Origin: Pseudomonas thivervalensis
GTDB lineage: Bacteria > Pseudomonadota > Gammaproteobacteria > Pseudomonadales > Pseudomonadaceae
NCBI RefSeq assembly: GCF_001269655.1
Contig: NZ_LHVE01000020.1
Coordinates: forward strand, 682,001 to 746,000
Reading direction: 5' to 3'
Length of the DNA stretch: 64,000 nucleotides
The notes beneath the pieces were generated by a model. The model did not search any database, was not told where the DNA came from, and was given only the letters and a program-made list of their open reading frames with translations. Both the position numbers and the translations under genes were made by a program. Positions 16,740 to 25,199 of this stretch are shown in pieces (position 1 is the first letter of the stretch; the number at the start of each line of letters is the position of its first letter).

Positions 16740-16801
16740 CAGGTGGATGTCGCGAAGTCCATCCACCGGGCGAAGGTGGAAAACGCGCTATGGTTTTCCA
16801 C
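16740..16801 (-). promoter_or_regulatory. Two tandem intercistronic hairpins
   Basis: Two inverted repeats follow each other in the gap between the binding-protein gene and the oxidoreductase gene: GGTGGATG/CATCCACC (16742-16768) and GTGGAAAAC/GTTTTCCAC (16776-16801). Neither has a U tract on the transcribed strand. They look like mRNA-stabilising or attenuating structures, often found after binding-protein genes. Confidence 0.6.
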
Positions 16802-16842
16802 GGGACGAACCCTTGCGCCAAGAAGGAAGTAACTGCGACCGC

Positions 16843-17862
16843 TTACTTGGCGACCGGCTCGGACTTGCCGTCGTAACGCTTGCGCCACTCGGCAAGGATC
16901 TTGTCGCGATTCTCCGAGGCCCAGGCGAAGTCGTTCTTGATCAGGCGCTGCTCATAGTCGGCCGGCAGTTCCTGAAAGCGCTCGGCGATGCCCGGCTGGG
17001 CCAGCACTGCGAAATTCGCCTTGTAGAGGTCCATGGCCTCGCGACTGGCGGAAAAGTCGGCAAGCTTCTTCGCCGCGTCCAACTGCTCGGTGCCCTTGAT
17101 GATTCCAGTGGCCTCGATCTCCCAACCCAGGCCCTCTTTGGGCAGCACGATGTCCAGCGGTGCGCCCTTGCGCTTGAGCTGCACGGCTGGGTACTCGAAA
17201 GAGATGCCGATGGGGAACTCGCCGGCGGCGGCCAGCTTGCACGGCTTGGAGCCGGAATGGGTGTACTGGCCGATGTTCTGGTGCAGCTTGTCCATGTAGG
17301 CCCAGCCCTGTGGCTCGCCGAAGGTCTGCAGCCAGGCGCTGACGTCGAGGTAGCCGGTGCCGGACGAGGCTGGGTTGGGCATGACGATCTTGCCCTTGTA
17401 CACCGGGTTGGTCAGGTCTTCCCATTTGGTCGGCTTGGGCAGGCCCTGTTTCTCGGCCTCGACGGTGTTGAAGCAAATGGTCGCGGCCCATACGTCCATG
17501 CCCACCCAGGCCGGCGGGTTGGCGGCATCGCGGTAATTGGCGCCGATCTTGTCCAGGTTGGCCGGGGCGTAAGCTTGGAGCATGCCCTGCTGCTTGAGCA
17601 CGGCCAGGCTGGAGCCAGCCAGGCCCCAGACCACGTCGGCCTGCGGGCGATCCTTCTCGGCCAGCAGCTTGGCGGTGACGATGCCGGTGGAGTCGCGTAC
17701 CCACTTGATCTCGATATCCGGGTGCAGCTTCTCGAAGGCGGCCTTGTAGGCGGCCAGTTGTTCCACTTCGAGGGCGGTGTACACGGTCAGCTCGGTATTG
17801 GCCTGGGCCTGCAGGGCGCAAGCGGCGAGCAGGCCTGCGGCCAGAGCGGTACGTTTGAACAT
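16843..17862 (-). CDS. 2-aminoethylphosphonate ABC transporter, periplasmic binding protein
   Basis: A 339-residue solute-binding protein of the iron/putrescine-like class. A signal peptide (MFKRTALAAGLLAACALQAQA) precedes NTELTVYTALEVEQLAAYKAAFEKLHPDIEI. Further blocks are DVVWGLAGSSLAVL, NPASSGTGYLDVSAWLQTFG and FEYPAVQLKRKGAPLDIVLP. This matches the family called PhnS2 or AepX in phosphonate gene sets. The ATG at 17862 has AGGAG upstream. It is followed by two hairpins and preceded by phnX, a position that supports aminoethylphosphonate as the ligand. Confidence 0.87.
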   Translation of the reverse strand: MFKRTALAAGLLAACALQAQANTELTVYTALEVEQLAAYKAAFEKLHPDIEIKWVRDSTGIVTAKLLAEKDRPQADVVWGLAGSSLAVLKQQGMLQAYAPANLDKIGANYRDAANPPAWVGMDVWAATICFNTVEAEKQGLPKPTKWEDLTNPVYKGKIVMPNPASSGTGYLDVSAWLQTFGEPQGWAYMDKLHQNIGQYTHSGSKPCKLAAAGEFPIGISFEYPAVQLKRKGAPLDIVLPKEGLGWEIEATGIIKGTEQLDAAKKLADFSASREAMDLYKANFAVLAQPGIAERFQELPADYEQRLIKNDFAWASENRDKILAEWRKRYDGKSEPVAK

Positions 17863-17906
17863 GGGAAGCTCCTGGGTTGGCATTGCGTGGCGTTGGTTGT
17901 TCGAAT

Positions 17907-18734
17907 TCAGCAGGCTTGCGGGCTTTCGCCCCGGGCCAGGCGGGCGTTGATCGCGTCTATCACCGTCGGCAACTCGGCGAGGGTGTCGATCAGGTAGTGC
18001 GGCCGGCTCGGCGCGAACAGCGCATCGATGCGCGTGCGTTCGGCTGCGCGCTGGACGGGCGTCAGGGCCTGGTACTGCGCCCAGTCGAGGCCGAGGAAAT
18101 TGCCGGAGAAGCGCAGCGCCACCGTCCACATGCCGGCGCTGCGGCCTTCGAGGATGCCCGGCTCGGTGTCGTCGACCTTGACGCAGGCGGCGACATCGTC
18201 GAGACCCAGGGCGATGACGTTGGCCAGCGCCTGGGCCGGGCTCGGCCGACCTTTCGGCACCTCGTCGGTGGCGACCACATGGTCCGGGCTATAGCCATTG
18301 GCGGCGGCCAGTTCGACGACCTTGTCCATCACCTGCCGGGGGTAGCCGGAACAACTGCCGAGCTTGAGACCGCGTTCGCGCAGGGCGGCGATGCACGCCA
18401 GCGCACCGGGAATCAACGCCGAGTGCTCGCCGACCTTGGCGATCTGCAAGGGCATGAAGCGCTCATAAATCGCCGTCACATCGTCATCGCTCGGCAGACG
18501 GCCGAAGCGGCGCTGGTAGCGCTCGGCAATTGTCGGCAGGTCGCAGAGGGCGCGGATGTGGTCCCACTTGCCCATGCCCATCGGCCCGCGTGCCTCGTCC
18601 AGGCTGATCTCGATGTCGAAACTGGCGAAGGCCTCGACGAAGATGCGGGTCGGCGCGAAGGAGCCGAAATCGACCACGGTGCCGGCCCAGTCGAGAATGG
18701 CGGCGTGCAGGCGGTCGGGGTGTTGGTAGTGCAT
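17907..18734 (-). CDS. phnX: Phosphonoacetaldehyde hydrolase (phosphonatase)
   Basis: A 275-residue HAD-family enzyme that splits the C-P bond of phosphonoacetaldehyde to acetaldehyde and phosphate. The nucleophile aspartate is in AAILDWAGTVVDFGSF, and the Schiff-base lysine is in RGPMGMGKWDHIRAL. Other family blocks are SCSGYPRQVMD and KVDDTEPGILEGRSAGMWTVAL. The length is normal. It lies 17 bases after the permease gene and 44 before the binding-protein gene, so all are co-transcribed. Confidence 0.95.
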   Translation of the reverse strand: MHYQHPDRLHAAILDWAGTVVDFGSFAPTRIFVEAFASFDIEISLDEARGPMGMGKWDHIRALCDLPTIAERYQRRFGRLPSDDDVTAIYERFMPLQIAKVGEHSALIPGALACIAALRERGLKLGSCSGYPRQVMDKVVELAAANGYSPDHVVATDEVPKGRPSPAQALANVIALGLDDVAACVKVDDTEPGILEGRSAGMWTVALRFSGNFLGLDWAQYQALTPVQRAAERTRIDALFAPSRPHYLIDTLAELPTVIDAINARLARGESPQAC

Positions 18735-18751
18735 GGCAGTCTCCAGGGTAA

Positions 18752-20461
18752 TCAATGGCCGGCGGTTGCGCGCCAGGCTTGGGCCCGACGCAGCAAGCCG
18801 CGCGAGGCTCCCGCCAGCAGCAGCGACACCGCAGCCGAGGTGAGCAGAATCAGGGTGGACATGGCGGCGGCGCCGCCGACGTTGCCGGCGTCGTCCATGT
18901 TCAGCACGGCGATGGCGGCGAGCAGGCTGTCCGGGCTGTAGAGGAAGATCACCGCCGACACCGTGGTCATCGCCGAGACGAACAGGTATCGCAGGATGTC
19001 GAGCAACGCTGGCAGACAGATCGGCAGGGTGACGCGCAGAAAGTGGCGCAGCAGCGGCACCTTCAGCGACAGCGCGGCGGCCTCGAACTCGCCATCCAAC
19101 TGGCGCAGCGCGGCGCTGGCGGTCAACTGCGCGGTGGTCAGGAAGTGCGCGATGGTGCACGCCACCAGCAGGGTCAGGCTGCCATACAAGCCATGCAGCG
19201 GGTTGCCCGGCAGGTTGAAAAAGAACACGTAGCCCAGGCCCAACACCAGCCCCGGCACCGCCATCGGCACGAAGCTGAGCAGGCGCAGTGCCTGGGTCAG
19301 CGGGCTCTGCCGGGTCTTCTCCAGCAGGTAGGCGCCGGTGAAAGTCAGCAGGCTGCCGAACACGGCCGTGCAACCGGCCAGCAACAGGCTGTTGCGGTAC
19401 ACCTGCCAGCCGCCGGGCAGTTCGGCGAAGGCGTAGTGGTGCAGCGACAGCGACAGATCGTAGGGCCAGAACTTGACCAGCGATGAGTACACCGCCATGC
19501 CGAATACCCCAAGCAGCGCCGCGCAAGTCAGCAGCACCACAACGAGGAAGGCCAGGTCGCGACGGCGTGACGGATGCGGGTGATAAACCTGGGCGCGACC
19601 GCTCATGGCTTCGCGCTGACGGCGGCGTAGCCACAGGTCGACAGCGAAACTGAACAGCGCCGGTAGCAGCAGGACCATGCCGATCAGCGCGCCGCGGCCG
19701 AACTGCTGCTGCCCGACCACCGCCTTATAGGCCTCCAGCGCCAGCACCTGATAATCGCCGCCGACCACCACCGGCACGCCGAAATCGGTGATGCACAGCG
19801 TAAACACCAGGCAGAAGGCAGCGAACACGCCTTGTCGGCTGCCCGGCCAGGTGATGCTGCGAAAGGCCCGCCACGGTGAAGCGCCCATGCTCGAGGCGGC
19901 GTCGAACAGCCGCGCATCGGCCAGGGCCAGGGCCGAAACCAGCACCATCAGCGCATGGGGGAAGGTGTAGATGGCCTCGCCGATGACGATGCCCCAGAAG
20001 CCATAGATATTGTCCGTGAGCAGATGCCGAAGCACGCCCTGGTTGCCGAACAGGTAGATCAGCGCGATGCCCGGCAATATCGACGGCGCCAGCAGCGGCA
20101 GCAGGGAAATGCCGCGCCACAGGCCCTTGGCCGGCACGCAGGTCCGCTGCAACGCATAGGCAAAGGCGTAGGCCAGCGGCACGACGATGGCGGCCACGGT
20201 CAGCGAGACCGTCAGGCTGTTGCCCAGCAACCAGCGGAAGTTGGCGCTGCCGAACAGCTCGGCCGCCGCCGTCAGCCCACCGCCCTGCCCCGGCTCGCTG
20301 GCGAAGCCGCGCCACAGCATGGCCAGCAACGGCAGCAGCACGGCGAGGATCAGCAGCACCAGCAGCAACCACTGGCCACCGTGGATGAATAGACGGTCGG
20401 CCAGGTCGGCCGGCATGCGCCGCGCGCCGGCCCGGGGCTTGCCCAGCAACACCTGTTCCAT
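18752..20461 (-). CDS. 2-aminoethylphosphonate ABC transporter, fused permease
   Basis: A 569-residue inner-membrane permease with about twelve hydrophobic segments. It is two binding-protein-dependent permease domains in one chain (the second starts near residue 320). Each half has an EAA-like loop (AASSMGASPWRAFRSITWPGSRQ; AALSLKVPLLRHFLRVTLPI) that would contact the ATPase. It matches the PhnU2/AepW type. Its ATG overlaps the ATPase gene stop by one base (TGATG), showing tight coupling. The middle of the protein has a charged linker rich in Arg. Confidence 0.88.
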   Translation of the reverse strand: MEQVLLGKPRAGARRMPADLADRLFIHGGQWLLLVLLILAVLLPLLAMLWRGFASEPGQGGGLTAAAELFGSANFRWLLGNSLTVSLTVAAIVVPLAYAFAYALQRTCVPAKGLWRGISLLPLLAPSILPGIALIYLFGNQGVLRHLLTDNIYGFWGIVIGEAIYTFPHALMVLVSALALADARLFDAASSMGASPWRAFRSITWPGSRQGVFAAFCLVFTLCITDFGVPVVVGGDYQVLALEAYKAVVGQQQFGRGALIGMVLLLPALFSFAVDLWLRRRQREAMSGRAQVYHPHPSRRRDLAFLVVVLLTCAALLGVFGMAVYSSLVKFWPYDLSLSLHHYAFAELPGGWQVYRNSLLLAGCTAVFGSLLTFTGAYLLEKTRQSPLTQALRLLSFVPMAVPGLVLGLGYVFFFNLPGNPLHGLYGSLTLLVACTIAHFLTTAQLTASAALRQLDGEFEAAALSLKVPLLRHFLRVTLPICLPALLDILRYLFVSAMTTVSAVIFLYSPDSLLAAIAVLNMDDAGNVGGAAAMSTLILLTSAAVSLLLAGASRGLLRRAQAWRATAGH

Positions 20462-21501
20462 CAGACGAACACCTGCAAGCTGCGCGGCGGCAGGGCCACC
20501 CAGATGTCCGGAGCAGCCAGGCGCGGCATGGCTTCCGGCGCCAGCTCGGCCAGCAGGGTGTGACCCGGCAGGGCGTCCAGCTCGAAACTCAGGCGGCAGC
20601 GATTGCCAAGGTAGGTGATCTCGCGCATCTGTGCGCTGAACAGGTTGTCTTCGTGCATCGACGGATTGATCACCACCGCTTCGGGGCGGCAGAACAAACG
20701 GCCGCGCTCAGCCGGCCGGACGCCATGCAGACGCAGGTTCAGCGCGCCGACCCGAGCATGCTCGCCGTCGCGCTCGTAAGGCAGCCAGTTGCCCTGGCCG
20801 ACAAACTCGGCGACGAAGGGTGTGGCCGGCGCGCGATAGATCTCCTGGGGCGTGGCGTACTGCTCGACCCGGCCGTGGTTGATCACCGCGATGCGGTCGG
20901 CCATGAGCATGGCCTCGTCCTGGTTGTGGGTCACCATCACGGTGGTGATGCCCAGGCTCTTCTGCAATCGACGCAGCTCGCCGCACAGGTGTTCGCGCAC
21001 GCGAGCGTCGAGCGCTGACATCGGTTCGTCCAACAGCAGCAACTTGGGCGCCGGCGCCAAGGCGCGGGCCAGGGCCACACGCTGTTGCTGACCCCCGGAG
21101 AGCTGTCCGGGGTATTTCTGCTCGCTGCCCTTGAGGCCGACCAGTTCGAGCATCTCGGCGACCCGCGCACGTATCGTCTCGCGACTGTTGCCGGCCAGGC
21201 CGTAACCAATGTTCTGCGCCACCGTGAGGTTGGGAAACAGCGCGTAGGATTGGAACAGGATGCCGTAGTCGCGGGCCTGCGGTGGCAGCGTGGAGACATC
21301 CCGATCGCCAAAGAAGATCTTGCCGCCATCCTGGCGCTCCAGCCCGGCGATGCAGCGCAGCAGCGTGGTCTTGCCGCAGCCCGAGGGGCCGAGCAGGCAC
21401 ACCAGCTCACCGGCAGAGACGTCCAGCGACACGCCATCCAGCGCCTGAAAGGCACCGAAGGCCTTGTGGATGTCGCGCAATTGCAAGCTGACCGTAGCCA
21501 T
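20461..21501 (-). CDS. 2-aminoethylphosphonate ABC transporter, ATP-binding protein
   Basis: A 346-residue ATPase of the importer. It carries Walker A GPSGCGKTT, the signature LSGGQQQRVALARAL, Walker B LLLLDEPMSALD, and the H-loop VMVTHNQDEA. A C-terminal TOBE-like domain (about 270-346) follows, as in sugar and phosphonate ATPases (PhnT2/AepV type). The ATG at 21501 gives the usual N terminus (MATVSLQLRDIHKAFG) with GAGG upstream; the 14 extra residues of the longer frame are not expected. It is the first structural gene after the LysR regulator. Confidence 0.9.
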   Translation of the reverse strand: MATVSLQLRDIHKAFGAFQALDGVSLDVSAGELVCLLGPSGCGKTTLLRCIAGLERQDGGKIFFGDRDVSTLPPQARDYGILFQSYALFPNLTVAQNIGYGLAGNSRETIRARVAEMLELVGLKGSEQKYPGQLSGGQQQRVALARALAPAPKLLLLDEPMSALDARVREHLCGELRRLQKSLGITTVMVTHNQDEAMLMADRIAVINHGRVEQYATPQEIYRAPATPFVAEFVGQGNWLPYERDGEHARVGALNLRLHGVRPAERGRLFCRPEAVVINPSMHEDNLFSAQMREITYLGNRCRLSFELDALPGHTLLAELAPEAMPRLAAPDIWVALPPRSLQVFV

Positions 21502-21641
21502 GGCGGAACCTCGTCGGTGGAATACGAGGCTCATTTTGGACACGGGGTGCTAAGGCTTTATGGCAATTGGGCAAAAGCTGCCGATAGTGGTATCGGTGGA
21601 TTTATGCAGTGCTTTCACCCAAAAGGCGAGCGCAAGGCACC

Positions 21642-22508
21642 CTACGAGGTGCTCGCGGCTTCCCGCGCCAACGCCAGAAAGACCGCCGGCAGGCGCGCGC
21701 TGCGGCGCTCCTTGAGGCAGTAGAGGTATTCGGCAATCAGCGGCGCCCCTTCCAGCTCGATCACCCGCAACTCGGTACTGGTCGGTACTTCGTGGCGGGC
21801 GATGATACTGATGCCGATATCGCGCAGCACCGCTTCGCGGATCGACTCGCGGCTGCCAATCTCCAGCAACGAGCCGAGCGCCACACCGGCGTCGCGCAGC
21901 AACTGCTCGGTGAGCACGCGAGTGGTCGAACCTTTCTCTCGCATCAAGAGGCAGTGCCCGGCCAGGGCCGCGAGCGGCACACGCTCCCGCGCGGCCAGTG
22001 GATGACTGCGGTGTACGGCCAACACCAGTGGATCGTGGCCCAACAACAGGCGAGTCAGTCGCGGGTCCTCGACCAGCAGCGAGGAAGCGGCAAGGTCGAC
22101 GCGGTAGTCCTCCAGCGCTTCGATCACCTGCTGCGAGTTGCCGATCTCCAGCGTCACCTCACACTGCGGCAGTTGCTCGCGGAAGCGCCGCACCAGGTCG
22201 AGCATGTAATAAGGCGCAGTGGCGCCGATGCGCAGGGCGCCCTGTACCTGACCGCAGTTGCGCAAGAAGAACTCGATGTCCGCCTCCTGCTGCAGCAACT
22301 GCTGCACCATGGGCAGCAGGCGCACGCCTTCATCGCTCAGGGTCAGACGCCGACCGCCACGGTAGAACAGCTCGACGCCGTATTGTCCTTCGAGGTTGCG
22401 GATCTGCGTGGTGACCGTGGGCTGGCTGAGGCCGAGCTTCTTCGCCGCCTGGGTGATGCTGCCCAGGCGGGCGACCATGTGGAAGGATTTCAGCTCGGCG
22501 AAGGACAT
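21642..22508 (-). CDS. LysR-family regulator of the phosphonate cluster
   Basis: A 288-residue LysR-type regulator. The winged helix-turn-helix reads ELKSFHMVARLGSITQAAKKLGLSQPTVTTQIRNLE. The effector domain has LRIGATAPYYMLDLVRRF and ISIIARHEVP. It is upstream of and on the same strand as the importer genes, with 140 bases between, which must hold their promoter. The location suggests that it controls the cluster, probably in response to aminoethylphosphonate; that is inference. Confidence 0.88.
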   Translation of the reverse strand: MSFAELKSFHMVARLGSITQAAKKLGLSQPTVTTQIRNLEGQYGVELFYRGGRRLTLSDEGVRLLPMVQQLLQQEADIEFFLRNCGQVQGALRIGATAPYYMLDLVRRFREQLPQCEVTLEIGNSQQVIEALEDYRVDLAASSLLVEDPRLTRLLLGHDPLVLAVHRSHPLAARERVPLAALAGHCLLMREKGSTTRVLTEQLLRDAGVALGSLLEIGSRESIREAVLRDIGISIIARHEVPTSTELRVIELEGAPLIAEYLYCLKERRSARLPAVFLALAREAASTS

Positions 22509-22584
22509 GATTGATACGGCTCTCGGTGCGTGAGCAAACGTTACAGCTTGGACGTGACAGGACGTCAGTAAATCATGAGGGGCA

Positions 22585-22650
22585 GGTCGACTTGCAGCGT
22601 TTTGTGATGCGTTACAACAACGTCAGGTGCCATAGCGAAAACCGGCCCCC
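22585..22650 (+). pseudogene. Possible IS3/IS481-type transposase scrap
   Basis: In one frame the DNA reads QVDLQRFVMRYNNVRCHSE, close to the RYN-x-x-R-x-H ending of integrase cores in IS3/IS481 transposases. It is only about 20 codons and lacks terminal repeats. Its place at the edge of the phosphonate cluster would fit past insertion, but chance is possible. Confidence 0.3.
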
Positions 22651-22798
22651 TGGCTCCGAATTCCAAGGCAAAACGCAGCCTTGTTTATTTCGCCACAGCC
22701 ACCTTTCCATCAAGCTACGAATCCTTGCGCCATTGCCTACAACTACGCCAGAATCCGCCCGCTTGTGTGCCTTGCCCCCGGGTTCTATTGTTTTCCTG

Positions 22799-23019
22799 CC
22801 ACTGCCCATCAGTGGTCGGGTTTAGTAGCCCGTTGGTATTTAGTAAGGTGCAAGGCTCCTATCAGTCAGGTATTTCCATGCCTGTATTTGATGGCGGTTG
22901 TGCGCAGGGCGCCCTCGGGCGCGCCGGCTTGCTAAGTCCCCGGTCTACTAACCTGCGTACAGCTGCCACCCCTTGTTTAGTAGCTAGAGGGTTGCGGCGT
23001 CACCTACAGGACTTAGCAC
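22799..23019 (+). ncRNA. Candidate structured leader RNA of the DUF6124 gene
   Basis: The 220 bases before the DUF6124 start are full of complementary segments. A hairpin CCACTG/CAGTGG (22799-22815) comes first. TTAGTAG at 22822-22828, extended by GG and CCCG, pairs with CTACTAA at 22945-22951 and its flanks, about 12 pairs with one bulge and one mismatch. A second TTAGTAG at 22977-22983 can pair with the same CTACTAA. A hairpin GCGCC-CTCG-GGCGC lies between. The two pairings exclude each other, as in an attenuator or riboswitch. A short frame from ATG 22878 (MPVFDGGCAQ) with AGG upstream could also be translated. Confidence 0.5.
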
Positions 23020-23379
23020 ATGTTCAAGCCTACCCCGAATCCGCCAGAGGCGGACCAAGCTACCCCGCGAACCAAATCCAAAGCCAAGAAACACGACGAA
23101 GCCACCAATCGCGCCTTGGATTACTACCTGCTACCAAAACCGGAAAAGTCCGAAGATGCGTCCCAACCGGGTCAGCTCTTCACCGTCGCCAAAAACGCCG
23201 ACAACGAATCCCTCCTCGCCAACCTCAGCGAAACCCTGGCGGCAGCCGATGCGATGGTCAGCAACCTGGCCTTCGACCTGGAAGGTCCGCGCCGTCACAT
23301 CCTCCTCGGCATTCAACAGTTGATTGAATTGAGTTCATTGCTGGCGAATCGGGTGTTGGATAACGTTGATCCGCGATAG
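23020..23379 (+). CDS. DUF6124-family protein
   Basis: A 119-residue protein of a family I know almost only from Pseudomonas (DUF6124). It starts MFKPTPNPPEADQATP and has a central AADAMVSNLAFDLEGPRRHILLGIQQLIELSSLLANRVLDN, which should be helical. There is no signal peptide or membrane segment, so it is probably cytosolic. No function is known to me. AGGA lies about 10 bases before the ATG. The gene stands alone with its own leader and a terminator-like hairpin after it. Relatives usually occur in several copies per genome. Confidence 0.75.
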   Translation: MFKPTPNPPEADQATPRTKSKAKKHDEATNRALDYYLLPKPEKSEDASQPGQLFTVAKNADNESLLANLSETLAAADAMVSNLAFDLEGPRRHILLGIQQLIELSSLLANRVLDNVDPR

Positions 23380-23404
23380 CAGGTATATATCCTTCCCAAA
23401 AGCA

Positions 23405-23429
23405 AACCCGACATCTTGTGTGTCGGGTT
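23405..23429 (+). terminator. Terminator-like hairpin after the DUF6124 gene
   Basis: The inverted repeat AACCCGACA/TGTCGGGTT lies 25 bases past the stop. The T tract is weak (TTCGCTCT). The next 200 bases up to the metQ terminator show no gene or clear signal. Confidence 0.6.
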
Positions 23430-23626
23430 CGCTCTATTAATGTTCCAGAAACACGAAAGCCCGCAGAGATTTCTCTCAAGCGGGCCTCGGAAGGTAGGCA
23501 CGAGAGTCACCCCTCATGCGTTGGGATAAGTATTGTTGCGGGACAATCACTAGGTCAATCAAATTTGATGAATGCCCGTGATCTTGCAGATCTTTGCGCG
23601 ACGGGTACATTTCCGAGCATAAAAAA

Positions 23627-23657
23627 AACGGGCCTGCATTCCCACGCAGCCCCGTTC
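23627..23657 (-). terminator. Intrinsic terminator after metQ
   Basis: The inverted repeat AACGGG-CTGC / GCAG-CCCGTT is followed on the minus strand by eight T (the A8 run at 23621-23628). It ends the metNIQ transcript. Confidence 0.8.
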
Positions 23658-23675
23658 TTTCATCACCTAATCAGC

Positions 23676-24446
23676 TCAAAACGCCGGCAAAACCGCGCCT
23701 TTGTACTTCTCAAGAATAAAAGCCTTCACTTCCGGCGTATGCAGCGCCGCAACCAGTTTCTTCATCGCCTCGCTGTCCTTGTCGTCCGGACGGGCCACCA
23801 AGATGTTCACATAAGGCGAGTCGTTACCTTCAATCACCAGCGCATCCTTGGAAGGATCAAGCTTGGCTTCCAACGCATAGTTGGTATTGATCAGCGCCAA
23901 ATCCACCTGAGTCAGCACCCGCGGAATGGTCGCCGCTTCCAACTCACGGAATTTCAGATCCTTCGGATTTCCGGTGATGTCCTTGGTAGTCGACAGGATG
24001 TTGTTCGAATCCTTCAACTCGATCACCCCAGCCTTAGCCAGCAGCAACAGCGCACGGCCGCCGTTGGTGGCGTCGTTCGGGATCACCACGTTGCCACCAC
24101 CTGGCAATTCGGCGAGTGTCTTGTACTTACTGGAATACGCGCCCAGTGGTTCCAGGTGCACACCGGCCACACTCACCAGGTGCGTGCCCTTGGCCTTGTT
24201 GAACTCATCCAGGTACGGCTGGTGCTGGAAGAAGTTGGCGTCCAGGCGCTTTTCGGCGACTTGTACGTTCGGCTGGATGTAGTCGGTGAAGACCTTGACC
24301 TTGAGGTCCACGCCTTCTTTGGCCAGGGCCGGTTTGACGAATTCGAGGATTTCCGCGTGCGGCACCGGGGTGGCAGCGACAGTCAGTGTCTCGGCGTGGG
24401 CGGAAAACGCTGCGGCGGCAGCGAAGGCAACCAGTAGTTTTTTCAT
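23676..24446 (-). CDS. metQ: D-methionine ABC transporter, binding protein
   Basis: A 256-residue periplasmic binding protein of the NLPA family. The signal peptide MKKLLVAFAAAAAFSAHA has no lipobox cysteine, so unlike E. coli MetQ it should be soluble in the periplasm. Family blocks are TLTVAATPVPHAEILEFVKP, FTDYIQPNVQVAEKRLDANFFQH, and VIPNDATNGGRALLLL. It is the last gene of metN-metI-metQ. Confidence 0.93.
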   Translation of the reverse strand: MKKLLVAFAAAAAFSAHAETLTVAATPVPHAEILEFVKPALAKEGVDLKVKVFTDYIQPNVQVAEKRLDANFFQHQPYLDEFNKAKGTHLVSVAGVHLEPLGAYSSKYKTLAELPGGGNVVIPNDATNGGRALLLLAKAGVIELKDSNNILSTTKDITGNPKDLKFRELEAATIPRVLTQVDLALINTNYALEAKLDPSKDALVIEGNDSPYVNILVARPDDKDSEAMKKLVAALHTPEVKAFILEKYKGAVLPAF

Positions 24447-24524
24447 TCAGCTAACTCCTTGTGGGGCGCCTGCTCTTGGCGCCTGCCAGCGAATGGCCGG
24501 CTCATGTTTATTGGCCGCGAGGCC

Positions 24525-25199
24525 TTATTTTCTAGAAAAATGCACAACCAACTTGTCGCCCACGGTCTGTAGGACCTGGACCAGCACCAGCAGCAATACC
24601 ACCGTAACCACCATCACATCGGTCTGGAAACGCTGGTAACCGAAGCGGATCGCCAGGTCGCCCAAACCACCGGCGCCGACCACACCGGCCATGGCCGTGT
24701 AGGACACCAGCGTAATCGCTGTCACCGTAATCGCTGCAAAAATGCCTGGGCGGGCTTCTGGCAGCAAGGCGTTGACGATGATCTGCCGCGTGGTCGCGCC
24801 CATGGCTTGGGTGGCTTCGATGATGCCGCGGTCGACTTCGCGCAGGGCGGTTTCCACCAGGCGGGCGAAGAACGGTGTGGCGCCGACCACCAGCGGTGGG
24901 ATCGCGCCAGCCACGCCCAGGGAGGTGCCGGTGATCAACACCGTGAACGGAATCATCACGATCAACAGGATGATGAACGGCAGCGAACGCAGGATGTTGA
25001 CGATCAGCGACAGCAGCGCATAAACGCCCCGGGCTTCGAGCAGTTGACGCGGGCTGCAGAGGAACAGCAAAACCCCCAGGGGCAAGCCGAGCAGCACGGT
25101 GAACAACAGCGAGCCGAACAGCATCAGGAAGGTATCGCCGGTGGCCAGCCAGATTTCCAGCCAGTCGATGTTGGAGAAGAACGAACTCAACAGTTCCAT
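24525..25199 (-). CDS. metI: D-methionine ABC transporter, permease
   Basis: A 224-residue inner-membrane permease with about five hydrophobic segments. The EAA loop GIIEATQAMGATTRQIIVNALLPEARPGI is the MetN contact and is almost invariant in MetI. Its ATG overlaps the metN stop (TAATG), so the two are coupled. It lies 78 bases before metQ. Confidence 0.94.
   Translation of the reverse strand: MELLSSFFSNIDWLEIWLATGDTFLMLFGSLLFTVLLGLPLGVLLFLCSPRQLLEARGVYALLSLIVNILRSLPFIILLIVMIPFTVLITGTSLGVAGAIPPLVVGATPFFARLVETALREVDRGIIEATQAMGATTRQIIVNALLPEARPGIFAAITVTAITLVSYTAMAGVVGAGGLGDLAIRFGYQRFQTDVMVVTVVLLLVLVQVLQTVGDKLVVHFSRK

Noticed and set aside
22725..23327. A 200-codon frame overlapping the DUF6124 gene.
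   Set aside because: It is out of frame with a recognised gene and unrelated to known proteins; only its internal ATG at 22878 is kept as a possible leader peptide.
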